Positions 35,732 through 46,503 are shown, counted from the first letter of the stretch. The stretch is 64,000 bases of DNA from Shinisaurus crocodilurus (GCA_021292165.1 CM037877.1:163924242-163988241); one strand, 5' to 3'. Notes: a model not told the origin generated them from the sequence alone. Program-made: numbers and translations.

Positions 35732-36800
35732 TCTACTATATAAATGTGAAAGTTTGTGTGTCTGTGTGTACAGGCATTTGCATGCGTCGCATAGGCTCCT
35801 ACACGGTTGGACGGATCCGCCCCAAACTTGGCACACATACTCTTCATCACCCAAGGACAAAGACTGGTGGGTTTAAATCTCCGAAAAACTCTCACTGCAC
35901 CTGTACGGCCCAAAATAGATGATAGCCAATGGCGTCACTTGGAATGTTCGCAGGGGCCATTCAGGAGCGGTTATGTAAATCACTCCAATGACATTTAGAA
36001 TGTTCGTATGAACTGCCGACAGGGCCCAATCAGGAGCGGATATGCAAATATCTCCGTCAAAACAGAATGTTCATATGAACTGCAGCTGGGGCCTACACGG
36101 GGGGGGGGGAGCTGGGATTTCATTGCTGGGTAGTCCCGGGGGGAGCAAGCTGGGACAACATTGTTGTGTAGTCCCGAGGGGGAGGGGGAACAGGGATTTC
36201 ATTGTGGGGTAGTCCCGGGGGGGGGGCAAGCTGGGATTACATTGTTGTGTAGTCCCGGGGGGGAGCAGGGATTTCACTGTTGTGTAGTCCTGGGGGGGAG
36301 CAGGGATTTCATTATGTAGTCCCGGGGGGGGGGGTTGCAGGGAATTCATTGTTGTGTAGTCCAGGGGGGGAACAGGGATTTCATTGTGCAGTCCCAAGGG
36401 GGACACAGAGATTTGATTGTGTAGTCCCAGGCGGGGGGGAGCAGGGATTTCATTGTTGTGTAGTCCTGGGTGGGGGGGAGCAGGGATTTCATCGTGCAGT
36501 CCCGGGAGAAAGGGAACAGGGATTTCATTGTGTAGGCCGGGGGGGGGGGAGCAGGGATTTCATTGTGTAGTCCCGGAAGGGGAGCAGGGATTTCATTGTG
36601 TAGTTCCGGGGGAGCAGGTAGTGCCAGGGGAGCTGGGATTTCATTGTGCAGTCCCGGGGGAGCTGGGATTCCATTATGTAGTGCCGGGGGACCTTTCCTA
36701 TGGAGGGATTCAAAAAAGCGGACAGCTACCTTAAGGAATTTCGAACAACTAGTGCCTATAAGAAAATGATGACCCGGGCAACGTTGGGTAAAAAAGCTAG
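35732..36800 (+). mobile_element. Helitron-like element B, joined to A
   Basis: It starts TCTACTATATAAATG directly after the CTAG of element A. It ends with acccgggcaacgttgggt, which can fold into a short stem, followed by aaaaaagCTAG and then T. That matches the Helitron 3' signature. It shares with A the gtcgcataggctcc and ccccaaacttggcac blocks and the 70-bp modules (35926-36090), and carries a G-rich minisatellite. No protein is encoded. Confidence 0.7.
36100..36690 (+). repeat. G-rich minisatellite, about 16 units
   Basis: Units of about 30-45 bp follow the pattern cagggatttcattg-tgtgtagtcccgg followed by a G run of 5-10. I count about sixteen, with variants such as gctgggatttc at both ends of the array. 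Long reading frames here on both strands are translations of the repeat, not genes. Confidence 0.9.
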
Positions 36801-36804
36801 TAGT

Positions 36805-37165
36805 CTATAAAACTTATAAAATATTCTAGGCACTGTACAAAGATTAAAAACCAAGACAGTCTCTGCCAGCAGACTCACAATCTAAAGAAACATAATACAA
36901 AAGAAAAGAAGGGGGGGGGGAAGCAAGTTGAGGTACCAATTTTTGAAGTTACAAGAAGTTCTTAGTGGGCTCCGCACCAACACAGAGCTTCATTCGGATC
37001 ATTCTAGAGCTGAACAAAGATTTTGGTGGGATTCTGCCCCCACTCTCACTGTGCATGCGCAAGGAGCATGGCTCCCATTAATCCTGCTCAGTTCCTTTTG
37101 ACCACCACAGCGGTAGCATTCTTTGGTGCATTCTCCATCTTTCTCTATTTATATTTTATTTATTA
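36805..37165 (-). repeat. LINE-tail-like fragment and plain DNA
   Basis: At 36818-36900 the wording ctaggcactgtacaaagatt and cagactcacaatctaaagaa resembles a LINE tail on the minus strand, as at 24.9 and 28.05 kb. The rest is plain. Confidence 0.35.
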
Positions 37166-37170
37166 TTATT

Positions 37171-37186
37171 GATGATGATGATGATG

Positions 37187-37242
<56 letters not shown>
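37171..37242. repeat. (GAT)n(AAT)n microsatellite
   Basis: Six GAT repeats run into about eighteen AAT repeats. Its polyaspartate/polyasparagine translation is an artefact. Confidence 0.9.
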
Positions 37243-37243
<1 letters not shown>

Positions 37244-37244
37244 G

Positions 37245-38582
37245 TGTTTTCTTGCCAAAGATTGGGCTGAACTTTCTCTCTTTTCATTATTCCTTTGGTT
37301 TCTTTCTTCTCCTTTTCTGCTCCCTATCATTGCAAAAAATGCTAGAGAAAGATGGAGAACACTCCAAATGCTCCTCGGATTGTTTATGTTATAAATGGGA
37401 TTCCTCTATACCTGGCAAATATTTTCAAAAATTCAATGCTCTGTTTCATTAATTTTGGGGGGGACGGGGGTCTCCCCGCCATAAATATCATTGAAAAGGG
37501 TTCAATTTCCCATTAATGAACATGAGTTTGGCTTTCAGGATCTTGCTTTATATCATTGGGCCAATCTGTTGACCTGTAATAAATTTTGGTCTTTTCCACT
37601 TAGGTTAGATTTTCCACTTTGGTCAGTTCTGGAAACTTCCTGTCTGGATCCTCTCTCCAAATGGATGGCATTAGATTCTCGGCACATTAAACTGGATAGG
37701 GTTCCTCCCACAGTTATGGCTGTTAGAGACGTGTGGCATATAGGTAATGTCACGTCAATTACATTTTGATCCATTTTCTCATGCTAAATTGACTCTATGG
37801 GGAAATCCAGATTTAAAAATTGGTAAGAAAATGTTTTTGTGGTGAACTTTTGTGGTGGACGGATAAGTTGATTTTTTCCTTGGATCAATTAGTGGGTGCT
37901 GATGATGAGTTTCTGTCATTCTTGGCTTTACGGGCCAAATACGATTTGCTTGCTACGGCTGAATGGCAATACTTGCAATTGAAGCATTGCCTGCCTTTTT
38001 TACAGCTTCAGAGTCTACTTCACTATTGGAAACACTTATTGAGGTTGATCAGTTATATCGACCCACGATCCACGTTTATAAATACTTATTATCAGTGAGT
38101 AAATATGATACACTGTGTCTTAGGCAGGAATGGACTGTCCCATTTTGCCTAATCAATGGATCGTTGCTTTTTGTATCTGAAGTGTCTATGGATCTCAGGT
38201 TATGTCTTATTCAGCAGAAACTCTTGTTCCGTGTCTATCAGACACCACAACATCTCTTTAATAAGTGTTTGTCTAAGTCGGCTAATTGCTGGAGGTGTAA
38301 CACAGCTAATGTTTATTTTAATGTGTTCTGGCAATGCCCAATCATTGTCGCTTTTGGGGAGGAAGTAATTATATGGATAAACTTTGTATTGGGACACTTT
38401 TCAAAATTTAATGATGCACATGTCCTTTTATATTATCTACCTGCTTCCTGAAAGTTAATGCCCGGTCACTGTAAATGGATTTTCCACACCCTATTGAAGT
38501 TAAAGTACTGATATTACAACACTGGAAAGATAAATGCCCACCTCCTATAATGCAATGGATTGAGGACCTAATGAAGCAATAG
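37245..38582 (+). pseudogene. L1 LINE ORF2 C-terminal fragment
   Basis: Broken plus-strand frames encode the region of L1 ORF2 after the reverse transcriptase. The blocks run in order: IPGKYFQKFNALFH, EFGFQDLALYHWANLL (matching the family's GGFGLPDF-LYYWAAQL block), DPLSKWMALDS, a DEFLSFLALRAKYDL block, RVYQTPQHLFNKCL, and the cysteine block CWRCNTANVYFNVFWQCP. Frameshifts separate them, so it is inactive. It ends abruptly at a CR1 insertion. Confidence 0.8.
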
Positions 38583-39164
38583 AAGTATAGCTTCCAAATC
38601 ATGTGAAGTACTAGTTCCCCTCTACTCAGCACTGGTTAGGCCTCATCTTGACTACTGGGTCCAGTTCTGGGCACCACACTTTAAGAAGGATATAGACAAA
38701 GTGGAAAGGGTTCAGAGGAAGGCAACAAAGATGATCAGGGGGCTGGAAATGAAGCCCTATGAAGAGAGACTGAAAGAACTGGGCATGTTTAGCCTTCGGA
38801 AGAGAAGACTGTGGGGAGATATGATATAGCACTCTTCAAGTACTTGAAAGGTTGTCACACGGCAGAGGGCCAGGATCTCTTCACCATCATCCCAGATTGC
38901 AGGACACAGAAAAATGGGCTCAGGTTACAGGAAGCCAGATTCCGCCTAGACATCAGGAAAGATTTCCTGACTTCTAGAGCAATAAGACAATGGGACCAAC
39001 TGCCTAGGGAGGTGGTGGGCTCTCCCACACTGGAGGCATTCAAGGTGCAGCTGGACAGCCATCTGCCAGGGATGCTTTAACTTGGATTCCTGCATTGAGC
39101 AGGGGGTTGGACTCAATGGCCTTATAGGCCCCAACTCTACTATTCTAAGATTCTATGATGCATT
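38580..39164 (+). mobile_element. CR1 LINE, inserted in the L1 fragment
   Basis: A plus-strand 5'-truncated CR1 begins at aatagaagtatagcttcca and ends in attctaagattctatgatg. Its final open stretch (38811-39080) encodes the LKGCHTAEGQDLF to REVVGSPTLEAFKVQL region. L1-like sequence lies on both sides, so it is younger than the L1. Confidence 0.88.
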
Positions 39165-39395
39165 CAACATTTGAATGGGTGGTATATAGACCTCACTTGC
39201 AAATGGTTACATACAGTTATATGGATATTTGGTCTGCCTCTATGTATAATTTTTAGAAAGCTGTATTTTCTCATACACACACACACACTTCACATGCATG
39301 TATTGAAACTGATATATTCAAATCTATGTAGTTACATTTTTTTCTTTTCCTCTTTATGGTTTTGTTGATATTTTATAATAAATTTTATTCCCCTG
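39165..39395 (+). mobile_element. Probable L1 3' remainder after the CR1
   Basis: The sequence after the CR1 encodes a short FEWVVYRPHLQ-like block and then an AT-rich stretch ending tataataaattttattccc. This is consistent with the L1 C-terminus and 3' tail. A (AC)n run lies at 39274-39288. The assignment depends mainly on position. Confidence 0.45.
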
Positions 39396-39548
39396 CTGTT
39401 TGAACAGTTTTCCTCAAAGTTTCCACATCTTGACAGAAATATAGTTATTAGAGTTGCAACTGTACCATTGCAGTCCTGAACTGATATCAAAAGAAATAGA
39501 TGTGACTTGTTGTTAGCCACATTTCCAGCAAAGCTATGACTGTAAAGT

Positions 39549-39835
39549 AGAATTTATTTATTTATTTGAAACATTTTTATGCCGCTCTTCAGCCAAAAAG
39601 TCTCCCAGAGTAGCTTACATATAATCAATTAACAAGACAATTATTATTACAATTATCAAGTAATTAGGGACAAAACTATAGCACATACAGTCCACCCCAA
39701 AGGGGACTGTTGCACAGCTAGTGAACAGGAAAGCCTTCAAGCCAGGCTAAATAGAAGGGTGGCCAAGGTTTCAGGCCCTCTGAGCCACAGAGCCTCCCAA
39801 AGCTCAAGAGCCACAAGATGTGCACAACCTTTATA
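39549..39835 (-). repeat. Unclassified interspersed repeat
   Basis: It starts with tttatttatttgaaacattt, tatgccgctcttcagcc, then ccaggctaaatagaagggtg. It shares its general layout with the repeat at 26.04-26.40 kb. Confidence 0.4.
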
Positions 39836-39839
39836 CATG

Positions 39840-40321
39840 GATTTTTAAAAATTCGCAAAACAGCAACTTTCTACTTAGTGCATCACAGCTAATTAGAGGA
39901 AGAGGCTGGTAGGTATCCATGCTGGCTGGAAGTCTTCTGAAGCTCTTTTGATAAAGAAAAAGGCTTTCCAGGGCACAGATTAATCCCCCATTTCTTAGGT
40001 GAAGCCTGCAGGGCATAGGTGGAACAAGGGGAAAGGCCTGGAGAAGGTACAGATTATTCCCCATCCTGTAATGCTTTTTGAAAAAGCCTAGGAGGGAGTA
40101 AAGTAATCCCTTCCTCTCCTAGTTTTATGCCCTGGGGAAAGGGGAAAGGCCTTAGAGGGGGCAGATTAACCATCCCCTTCCCTAGGTGAAGTGGGCAGAG
40201 CATGAATGGAGGGGGAAAGGTGAGAAGGCCTGGACCTAACTCCTACAAGGTAGTCATGACTCATGGGTATCGGCAATACTGATTGACCTCTTGCCCTTCT
40301 CCAGGCCTTAGTAGCCTCATC

Positions 40322-40364
<43 letters not shown>

Positions 40365-42190
40365 CTGTTCCCCCTCCCCATCCAGGCTTCTTCAGCAGTC
40401 TCCTCCCTGTTCTTCCCCCCTGCATGCTGTCCATGCCTTTTCAGTTACTGCTCTCTCCTGCATGACAGATGCTTCGTCTTTGCCCTTGTTGGCAGCTGCA
40501 GCCCAAGTGGCTGCAGAGTGCAGGGATTGCCCAGTCTGCTGGCATCTTGGGGAGGATGCCAGGGGCCACAAAAATGCACAGACACCTCTGTTGGCTCAAG
40601 AGCTGCCACGGCCTAAGAGCTGTATGTGGCTCCAAAGCCACACCTCAGCCACCCATGTTATACCATCAGGCCCACACTCTTGCCTATCTCTCCCCACACT
40701 CCTGTTGCTGCTGCCTGTTCCCCAGCTCAGTAGCAAAATCACAACAATGAACCACATCAGGTAGGAGCTGTATATGTACTAGAGTGGCCACAATCTTGTG
40801 CTGCAGATTAGACTGGTGTCACATTTCCTTAAAAGGGGTTGATGAGCACTCTCACACCACTCTGCTCCAATCAGGGACAGATTTACAGGAAGGCAACCAC
40901 TTTGGACTCCAGGCTCAGGATAAGTGAACAGTAAACACAATGTTTTGAAGCTCAGGCTCTTTAAAACACATCCATGATGATTGACTAGAGATCAATATCA
41001 CTTCTTGTTTCATTGACAGAAAATGCCATTGGCCAGTCTTGGATTCCTCGGATGCTTCAGTTTAAAAGGACAAAGGTGAGAAAAACAACCACTTGAACTA
41101 ATGGATGAGGGTTTTAGTGTTCTAAGGCTGTTACCTGGACCTCTATTTCATACTGGCCCACCCAATGTTGGTGAACATTTCAATTCCTTGATGTCTATAT
41201 GTTTTCAACTATTCTTGATTTTTTTTTATTTAAAAAAAAAAGCTTCTACATGTTTAGAAGAAACAAATTTGTTTTAATTTGCTTATATACAGCATGAAAC
41301 AATGCAGATCCATGCATGCAAATTTATTGTTTATCACGCAGGAATAAAGCACGCATGCAAATTGTGCATCTAAGTCATGGGCTACAAATCCAGTTAAGAA
41401 TAAGATATTTAAAAGTTGAAAAAATGAAGAAGGCCAAAGATTCACCTTGCCTGATGTGCCATTTGGTCTAGGGCAGAAATATCTAACCTACCCAGACTTG
41501 CAATGTTTTAATCACCTAATTTATGGACAATCAAGACATATCAGTGTGTGGTGGGGGAGAACCCAAGTAGGATATAAAGGGGCTCATTGCAACTCATGAA
41601 TATGGAGGTTTGTTTGTTTTTTTAAAAGGCACTAATATCACTGTGGACCATTCTTATCCTTCACACAATTTCAGTTTTTCAAAGTGGATTTCAAACACAA
41701 CACTAGGCACGGGGCTAGCTCCAGGTGGTGGCAAGGCTGAGCATTTGCCAGGGCACTAAGACCAGCGGAGAGCCCACTGCCCAAGCAGTGCCACCATTTC
41801 CACTTTGCACAGAGTATCCCAAGAAGATCTGATACAACCTAAGACTGTTCTGTTTGCATGTCCAGACGCTTGCAGGGTAGGGAGGCACAGCTAGGGTCCA
41901 AAATCCTAGAATCAGAAAACTTTTTGTTTCATATGTTTATTAGCAAAAATGCACATATGCCAATTGCAAATACATTATTAGGCAAGCTTGGCAGTTTCAA
42001 AGTTGTAATTAATATTTTCAGATGATTATCCCTGGCAATTCTGTGAGTGAATACATATATCTCATTGAAACACAGATATGTCTCAGAGTGAAACTGAATA
42101 ACTAGGGAGAGTGAAACTGAAGGTGCCCCAAACGATCTTAGTGGAAGAGAGCAGGACTCTTGAAATAGATGAGTGGTTGTCAGCATATCA
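39840..42190. other. No gene recognised
   Basis: Unique-looking DNA. At about 41700-41790 the words gggctagctccagg and ttgccagggcactaag resemble a common reptile repeat, but I could not define ends. Confidence 0.45.
40325..40362. repeat. (GT)n microsatellite
   Basis: Nineteen GT dinucleotides without interruption. Confidence 0.9.
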
Positions 42191-42194
42191 CACA

Positions 42195-42270
42195 GTTATC
42201 TGGGTTGCTAAAATTAATTAGATTGTGCCCATAGGATTGTGCTCCAATTAATTTTAGCAACCCAGACAAC
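42195..42270. repeat. Hairpin with 25-bp arms
   Basis: Left arm 42195-42219 and right arm 42246-42270 match as inverted copies at 24 of 25 positions, around a 26-base loop that includes cccataggattgtgct. It may be a snap-back insertion derived from family A. Confidence 0.8.
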
Positions 42271-42274
42271 CTCA

Positions 42275-43005
42275 GAGCCCTCCGCCTATCTTATGCCCAG
42301 CTGGCAAGAGCCAGACAGGGCAAGAGGAGGACAGAGGCAATTTCACCATGTTTAAAAACAAACAAACAAACAAAAAACAGCTAGACTGGGAGCATCCCTG
42401 CCCACCAAAAGGTAAGTCAACTCCCAGCAGGGAGCTGAATATAACATTTAAACCACATGAAGTGCACTTTGATCCACCCCCATATGTAAGCATGTAGGAT
42501 TAACATGGTAAACTTTGGGTTGGATCCAGACTTAGTCCTACTTAGAGTATGACTAAAATCCCATTGGAACTTACTGTAAGTATGACTGAGTCTGGATCCA
42601 AACTTTTTTTCAGTTTTGTTTACTAAATATAAGTCAAATAAACATGCTAAATCTGGTCCCAAGCAATTTAGGACATCAGGCTTCTCCCCCCCCCCCCCTT
42701 GAAATGTTTCAGGAAAACTCACAATACTGATATTCAATTACATGAAATGCAGATTATCAATCACATGCTACTTACTCTCCAGAATCACAATTTCACTTCT
42801 ACAGTGACCTGCCAGCCCTACACCGATTGCCAAAAATGCAGATTAGACCAAGAGGCACATCTTATTCTGGTAGATCTTATTCTCATGGAAACTCATACAG
42901 AAACCCTCACCTCTTCTGCAGCTGGTACGGGATAGAAAGTAAAGCTCCTTTATCTCACAAAAACGCAGGAAGGAGCAAAGAGTGCTTTACAGTCGTTTGA
43001 TAGAT
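42275..43005. other. No recognised feature
   Basis: No gene recognised. A C run lies at 42687-42697. Confidence 0.45.
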
Positions 43006-43013
43006 TGGCATGG

Positions 43014-43146
43014 GACTATAGGACAGCCTGCTGTCCTCCAGATGATTTGGACTTCAACTCCCATCAGCATGGCCAATGCCCAGGAGTCCTGGGAGTTGAA
43101 GTTCAAAAAATCTGGAGGGCCCCAGGTTGGGGAAGGCTGCTACAGA
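43014..43146. repeat. Palindromic hAT-like MITE, family B
   Basis: The left half (tcctccagatgatttggact, tcaactcccatcagcatggc) and the right half (tgggagttgaagttcaaaaa, atctggagggcc) are inverted copies. Confidence 0.75.
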
Positions 43147-43446
43147 AGTACTCCAGAATTGTCATTTAAAAGCAAGGCCACAGCACCTATAATCCAGTGA
43201 ATATGTCTGCTTATTCACCATAAGCCATTTCTCTTAGGCATGCTACTGGGCCAGAAACAAGCCTTTAAGGGTGCTTTGTGCAACGTGAAAAAAACGTGAA
43301 CACAGTTCCTGTTACCAAAGGCACAAATGACTCGTGAAGGCAGCATGAATTAACAGAGCAACACTTAGTTAAAACACTGGGGCAAACAAGTTTCCATTCC
43401 TACTATGTTGCATTTCCAACACCATTGTGGTGGAAATGTGGTGGAG

Positions 43447-43694
43447 ACCCACTGTGGCGTAGTGGTTAGGGTGTTGGGCTGGGACTCGGGAGATCTGGGC
43501 TCCAGTCCCCACTCAGCCATGAAGCTCACTGCGTGACTTTAGGTCAGTCACTGGCTCTCAGCCTAACCTACCTCACAGGGTTGTTGTGAGGATAAAATAG
43601 AGGAGGACTATGTAAGTCACCTTGAGTTCCTTACAAAAGGAAAGAAGGCAGGATATAAATATAATTTTAAAATAAATAAATAATAAATAAATAA
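43447..43694 (+). mobile_element. Sauria-type SINE, full length
   Basis: This is the most complete plus-strand copy. It has a tRNA-like head with box A (gtagtggttagggtgttg) and a box-B-like block (ctgggctccagtcccc), the body (catgaagctcactgcgtgac, cctcacagggttgttgtgag), the tail block (caccttgagttccttac, aggcaggatataaat) and an AATAAATAAAT end. RNA polymerase III would initiate at the head. It encodes no protein. Confidence 0.9.
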
Positions 43695-43699
43695 TGCCT

Positions 43700-44860
43700 G
43701 TACTAATATACACTTTCGCCTATCCTCTTGCTGTGATGAGTACTGAACTGTGGAGAGATCCATCTCTTCCTGTCAATTTTTTTCCCACTTCAGCAGCAAA
43801 ATTAGTTACCCTTTTCTGTTCTCAGCAGCAGCTGCTATTCTCAACATTTATGGATGCCCCTGAGGCAAGTCACTGTTGGCAGGAGAAGAAAAAAAGAGAA
43901 CAAAGGACTTTTGCAAAGGAATTTAATCTGAGGATATTAGCCTTCCCAACTTCAGTGGACTTGCTATTATGCTGGATGTATTCCAATTTCCCATCACAAC
44001 TGACTTTCTGGACAACACCAACATGAGCTGGAAGCATCAAGTCTGATAACAAGATGTTTTATTTCCCAGTAATGTGGCAAAGACTCAGAGCATTTCTCAT
44101 GAACTGGTGTTATGTGCCCTAGATTGCCTGGATGCATTAGACACAATGCCTAATTAAGAGATATTTGCATCATTTTTTATTCTTAGAATCTTGGGCATTC
44201 ATATCAACTTTGGATTTGCCCTTATGGCAGAGTACGCTTCCCTTACATCTGCCCAATTAATGTGGCGGGGGGGGGGAGCCTGAGGTCTCATTCAGGGGAT
44301 TCTAAATCTAATTGAGCCATACAGATTTCTGAAACAAGAGAAACATCCATTCAATTGTATCTTGCATAGTGATCTGGAATAAGCCTGCCTTTAAAAATAT
44401 ATATATATTACAATGACAAAAAGACAAGTACTATCAGACTGCTGAAATTTTCTTAATTTGCAAGGAGTACAGAAAACAAAAGGTTGCCCAGACTGAAGCC
44501 AACATCTTCTCTTATTCTGGAACCCATCTCCTCAACCCTAGACAAGGGCTGACTTGTGTTCTTGTGCTATGGCACAGAAGATGCACTCTGCACATTGTCA
44601 GAGACCCTCTTGTTTTTTTATTTTTTCATATGTTCCAAGCCTAAGCTCCGATTTTTAGAAGAGGTTTGAGATGTGGTGGTGATGAGCCCTAGGAATCTAG
44701 CAACCTTAAGCACCCCTTTCCAAGCAGCCAGAAACGTGGTTGAGGACAAGAGGCAGGCTTCCTTTGCAAACATTTAGAGAGCTGCTGCGGCACAGAGGCA
44801 AAGACCAAGTTATAATGCAGGAAGTCCCAAGTTCAAATATCATTTGTGTCCTGAATTAAT
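43700..44860. other. No gene recognised
   Basis: Plain DNA. A G run lies at 44269-44276 and a short (AT)n at 44398-44408. No domain is recognisable in the frame at 43694-44026, whose start lies inside the SINE tail. Confidence 0.45.
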
Positions 44861-44865
44861 TTACA

Positions 44866-44926
44866 ATGCAATCCTATGGAAGCCTACGTACGCTTACTTG
44901 GGCTTACTTCCAAGTAAGTGGGCACT
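44866..44926. repeat. Family A palindrome, partial
   Basis: The left end tgcaatcctatgga and the centre gcttacttgggcttacttcc are present, and the right end is lost to the adjacent A-prime copy. Confidence 0.5.
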
Positions 44927-45010
44927 GTTGTCTCTAATGTCATCATGACTAACTCAAATCCCATTCATTTCAATGCGTCTACTCTAAATAGGACTAGCAT
45001 TGGAGACAAC
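44927..45010. repeat. Family A-prime palindrome
   Basis: Ends gttgtctctaatgtc and gcattggagacaac are inverted copies. The centre holds cccattcatttcaatgcgtc, shared with the 104-bp palindrome at 17048. Confidence 0.65.
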
Positions 45011-45013
45011 CCT

Positions 45014-45098
45014 ATGTAATCCTGTGCCCACTTCCCTGGGTGTAAGGCCCACTGAACACAGCAAGGCTTACTTCCGACTGTAGGCTTGCACATGATTG
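45014..45098. repeat. Family A palindrome, diverged
   Basis: It carries gtaatcctgtgcccactt, aaggcccactgaacacag and gcttacttccgactg, in the order of family A, with a poor right end. Confidence 0.5.
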
Positions 45099-45107
45099 TT
45101 CTTTGCG

Positions 45108-45275
45108 CTTTAAGTGGCCTTAGGCAAGTCATTTTCTCTTAGCCTCAGCCCGACCATCCCTGGTAAATGCTACATGGGGGGGGGGGTACCCCCCCATGTA
45201 GCGTCGTACCAATCCCGACCTACCTTTCAGGGCTATTGCAAGGAGGATTGCAACAAGAGAATAAATGCTTGAGAG
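45108..45275 (+). mobile_element. tRNA-type SINE 3' half split by a hairpin insert
   Basis: The pieces ggccttaggcaagtcatttt, ctcttagcctcagcccgacc and, after an insert, tacctttcagggctattgca follow the body of a tRNA-derived SINE. The final ataaatgct would be its tail. The head is missing. Confidence 0.5.
45156..45213. mobile_element. 58-bp hairpin insertion
   Basis: The insert is flanked by the direct repeat cccgacc at 45149-45155 and 45214-45220. Inside, gctacatggggggg (45169-45182) pairs perfectly with ccccccatgtagc plus one C (45189-45202). The outer parts (tggta on the left, taccaat on the right) also pair loosely. It is probably a minimal snap-back transposon. Confidence 0.65.
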
Positions 45276-46020
45276 CACGACAGACGCCAAGTAACGTTGA
45301 TGAGATTGCATACGCCATACAGGGGTTGGCACAGGATCTCTCAGAGACCGCCGTGCAACGCCGGCCCGCCACGGCATCCAGGGATAACCCCCGCGCAGGA
45401 GGAATGTCAAGAATCCCCGCTCCGCGCATTTACGCACCTCAGCCGGCGGGGGCCCCGGGGAAGCGGGTCACTCTGGCGGGGAAGCCATGCAGGCGACGGC
45501 TAGGCGGGCTCCTCCGGGCAACCTGTGCTCTAAAACCAAGCACAGGCGAAGACTCAAGCTCGCCTCGTCGGCCTCAGAAGAAGGCGAAGACTCCGCCGCG
45601 TTTTGCTTCTCCCCCACCCCGCTCCCTCAACGCAGAACGCGGCTAGTGGCCAGGCTCCAGCCAATAGCACCCGCGGCGGAGCCCATGTGATTGCAGGCGA
45701 CGCCTTCCCCTCCCGGTTCAGGTGCAGCCGGTCACGACGAGGCCCCGGCTGTGAGGAAAAGTTGCCCACGCGCTAGCCCGTCTCTCCTCTTCCCCCGCGG
45801 CCTGGAGCGGTCGCGCGCCGCTTTCCCGCGGGCTGCAATTACAAATTGGCAGCGCGCGCGTGCGGAGCCTGGGAGCAGCCCCATCTGTCTGTGACGAGAA
45901 CAGGTGCACGAAGAAGAGAGGCTTCCCCTCTCGCCTACCACTACTGCACAGTGTGTGTGACGCTTGACCGTCTGTGACCCGGATCTGCTGCATGCCAGCT
46001 AGACCATCGAATTGCGCGGG
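45220..46020. promoter_or_regulatory. CpG island, probable promoter region
   Basis: CpG is dense from about 45.34 to 45.98 kb (ggcgggggccccgggg, cgcggcggagccc, ggtcgcgcgccgctttcccg, gcagcgcgcgcgtgcggagc) against a CpG-poor surrounding. A CCAAT box sits at 45661-45665 in the context agccaatagc. No TATA box is evident, which is usual for island promoters. Long GC-driven frames on both strands show no domain. The transcribed strand and gene are unknown. Confidence 0.65.
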
Positions 46021-46066
46021 GCGGCAGCCTCTCCTTAAGGCAGCCTTGCCGCCTCAAACCTGGTGC

Positions 46067-46184
46067 ACTCTAGTCCTTTTGGCCTACAACCCCCAGCATT
46101 CTTGACCATTGGCAATGCTGGCTGGGGCTGATGGGAGCTGGAGTCCAAAACATATGGTGGGGTTGGGGAAGGCTGCCGTGCCTT
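46067..46184. repeat. Palindromic hAT-like MITE, family B (diverged)
   Basis: It holds ttttggcctacaacccccag, the centre ccattggcaatgctggctgg and gatgggagctggagtccaaa, in the family order. Confidence 0.6.
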
Positions 46185-46503
46185 ACGGGTAGGAAATGAT
46201 GGAATCCACTTCTAGAGGGGGAAGCCATGTTAGCACAAAAATGGCATTGTCTTGTGCCGCCTTAAAGACTGACAGCTTTGCTATGGCAGAAGCTTCTGTG
46301 TAGACTGGAGGTTGCTTCCTCAGATGCAACCGTGATGGAATTGCAGCCTCTTTTATATAGACACCATTATTTTCACACTATTAGCCCCAGCAGTTGACAG
46401 AAGGAAACGGAGGTATTTGTTTTAGATCATCTTAGGGTGGATTTTCTCACATTATTTTTCATTATTCCTTTCCTCCAAGGTAACAGTCTGGCCTCACCAC
46501 CTA

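Noticed and set aside
36100..36690. A CRISPR-like array
   Set aside because: Units follow each other directly without unique spacers, unit length varies, and the setting is a vertebrate Helitron.
36071..36734. Long overlapping frames encoding proline-, glycine- and threonine-rich repeats
   Set aside because: They are translations of the minisatellite on both strands. The unit length varies and frames are kept only locally.
37123..37452. A frame with a long polyasparagine stretch
   Set aside because: The asparagine run is the AAT microsatellite. The rest of the frame runs into L1 remains.
43447..43520. A tRNA gene
   Set aside because: The A and B box-like words belong to the head of a Sauria SINE. 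No cloverleaf or acceptor stem can be closed.
45129..45993. Several arginine- and proline-rich frames in the CpG island, on both strands
   Set aside because: High GC lowers stop frequency. Frames overlap on both strands with no domain and no consistent start context.
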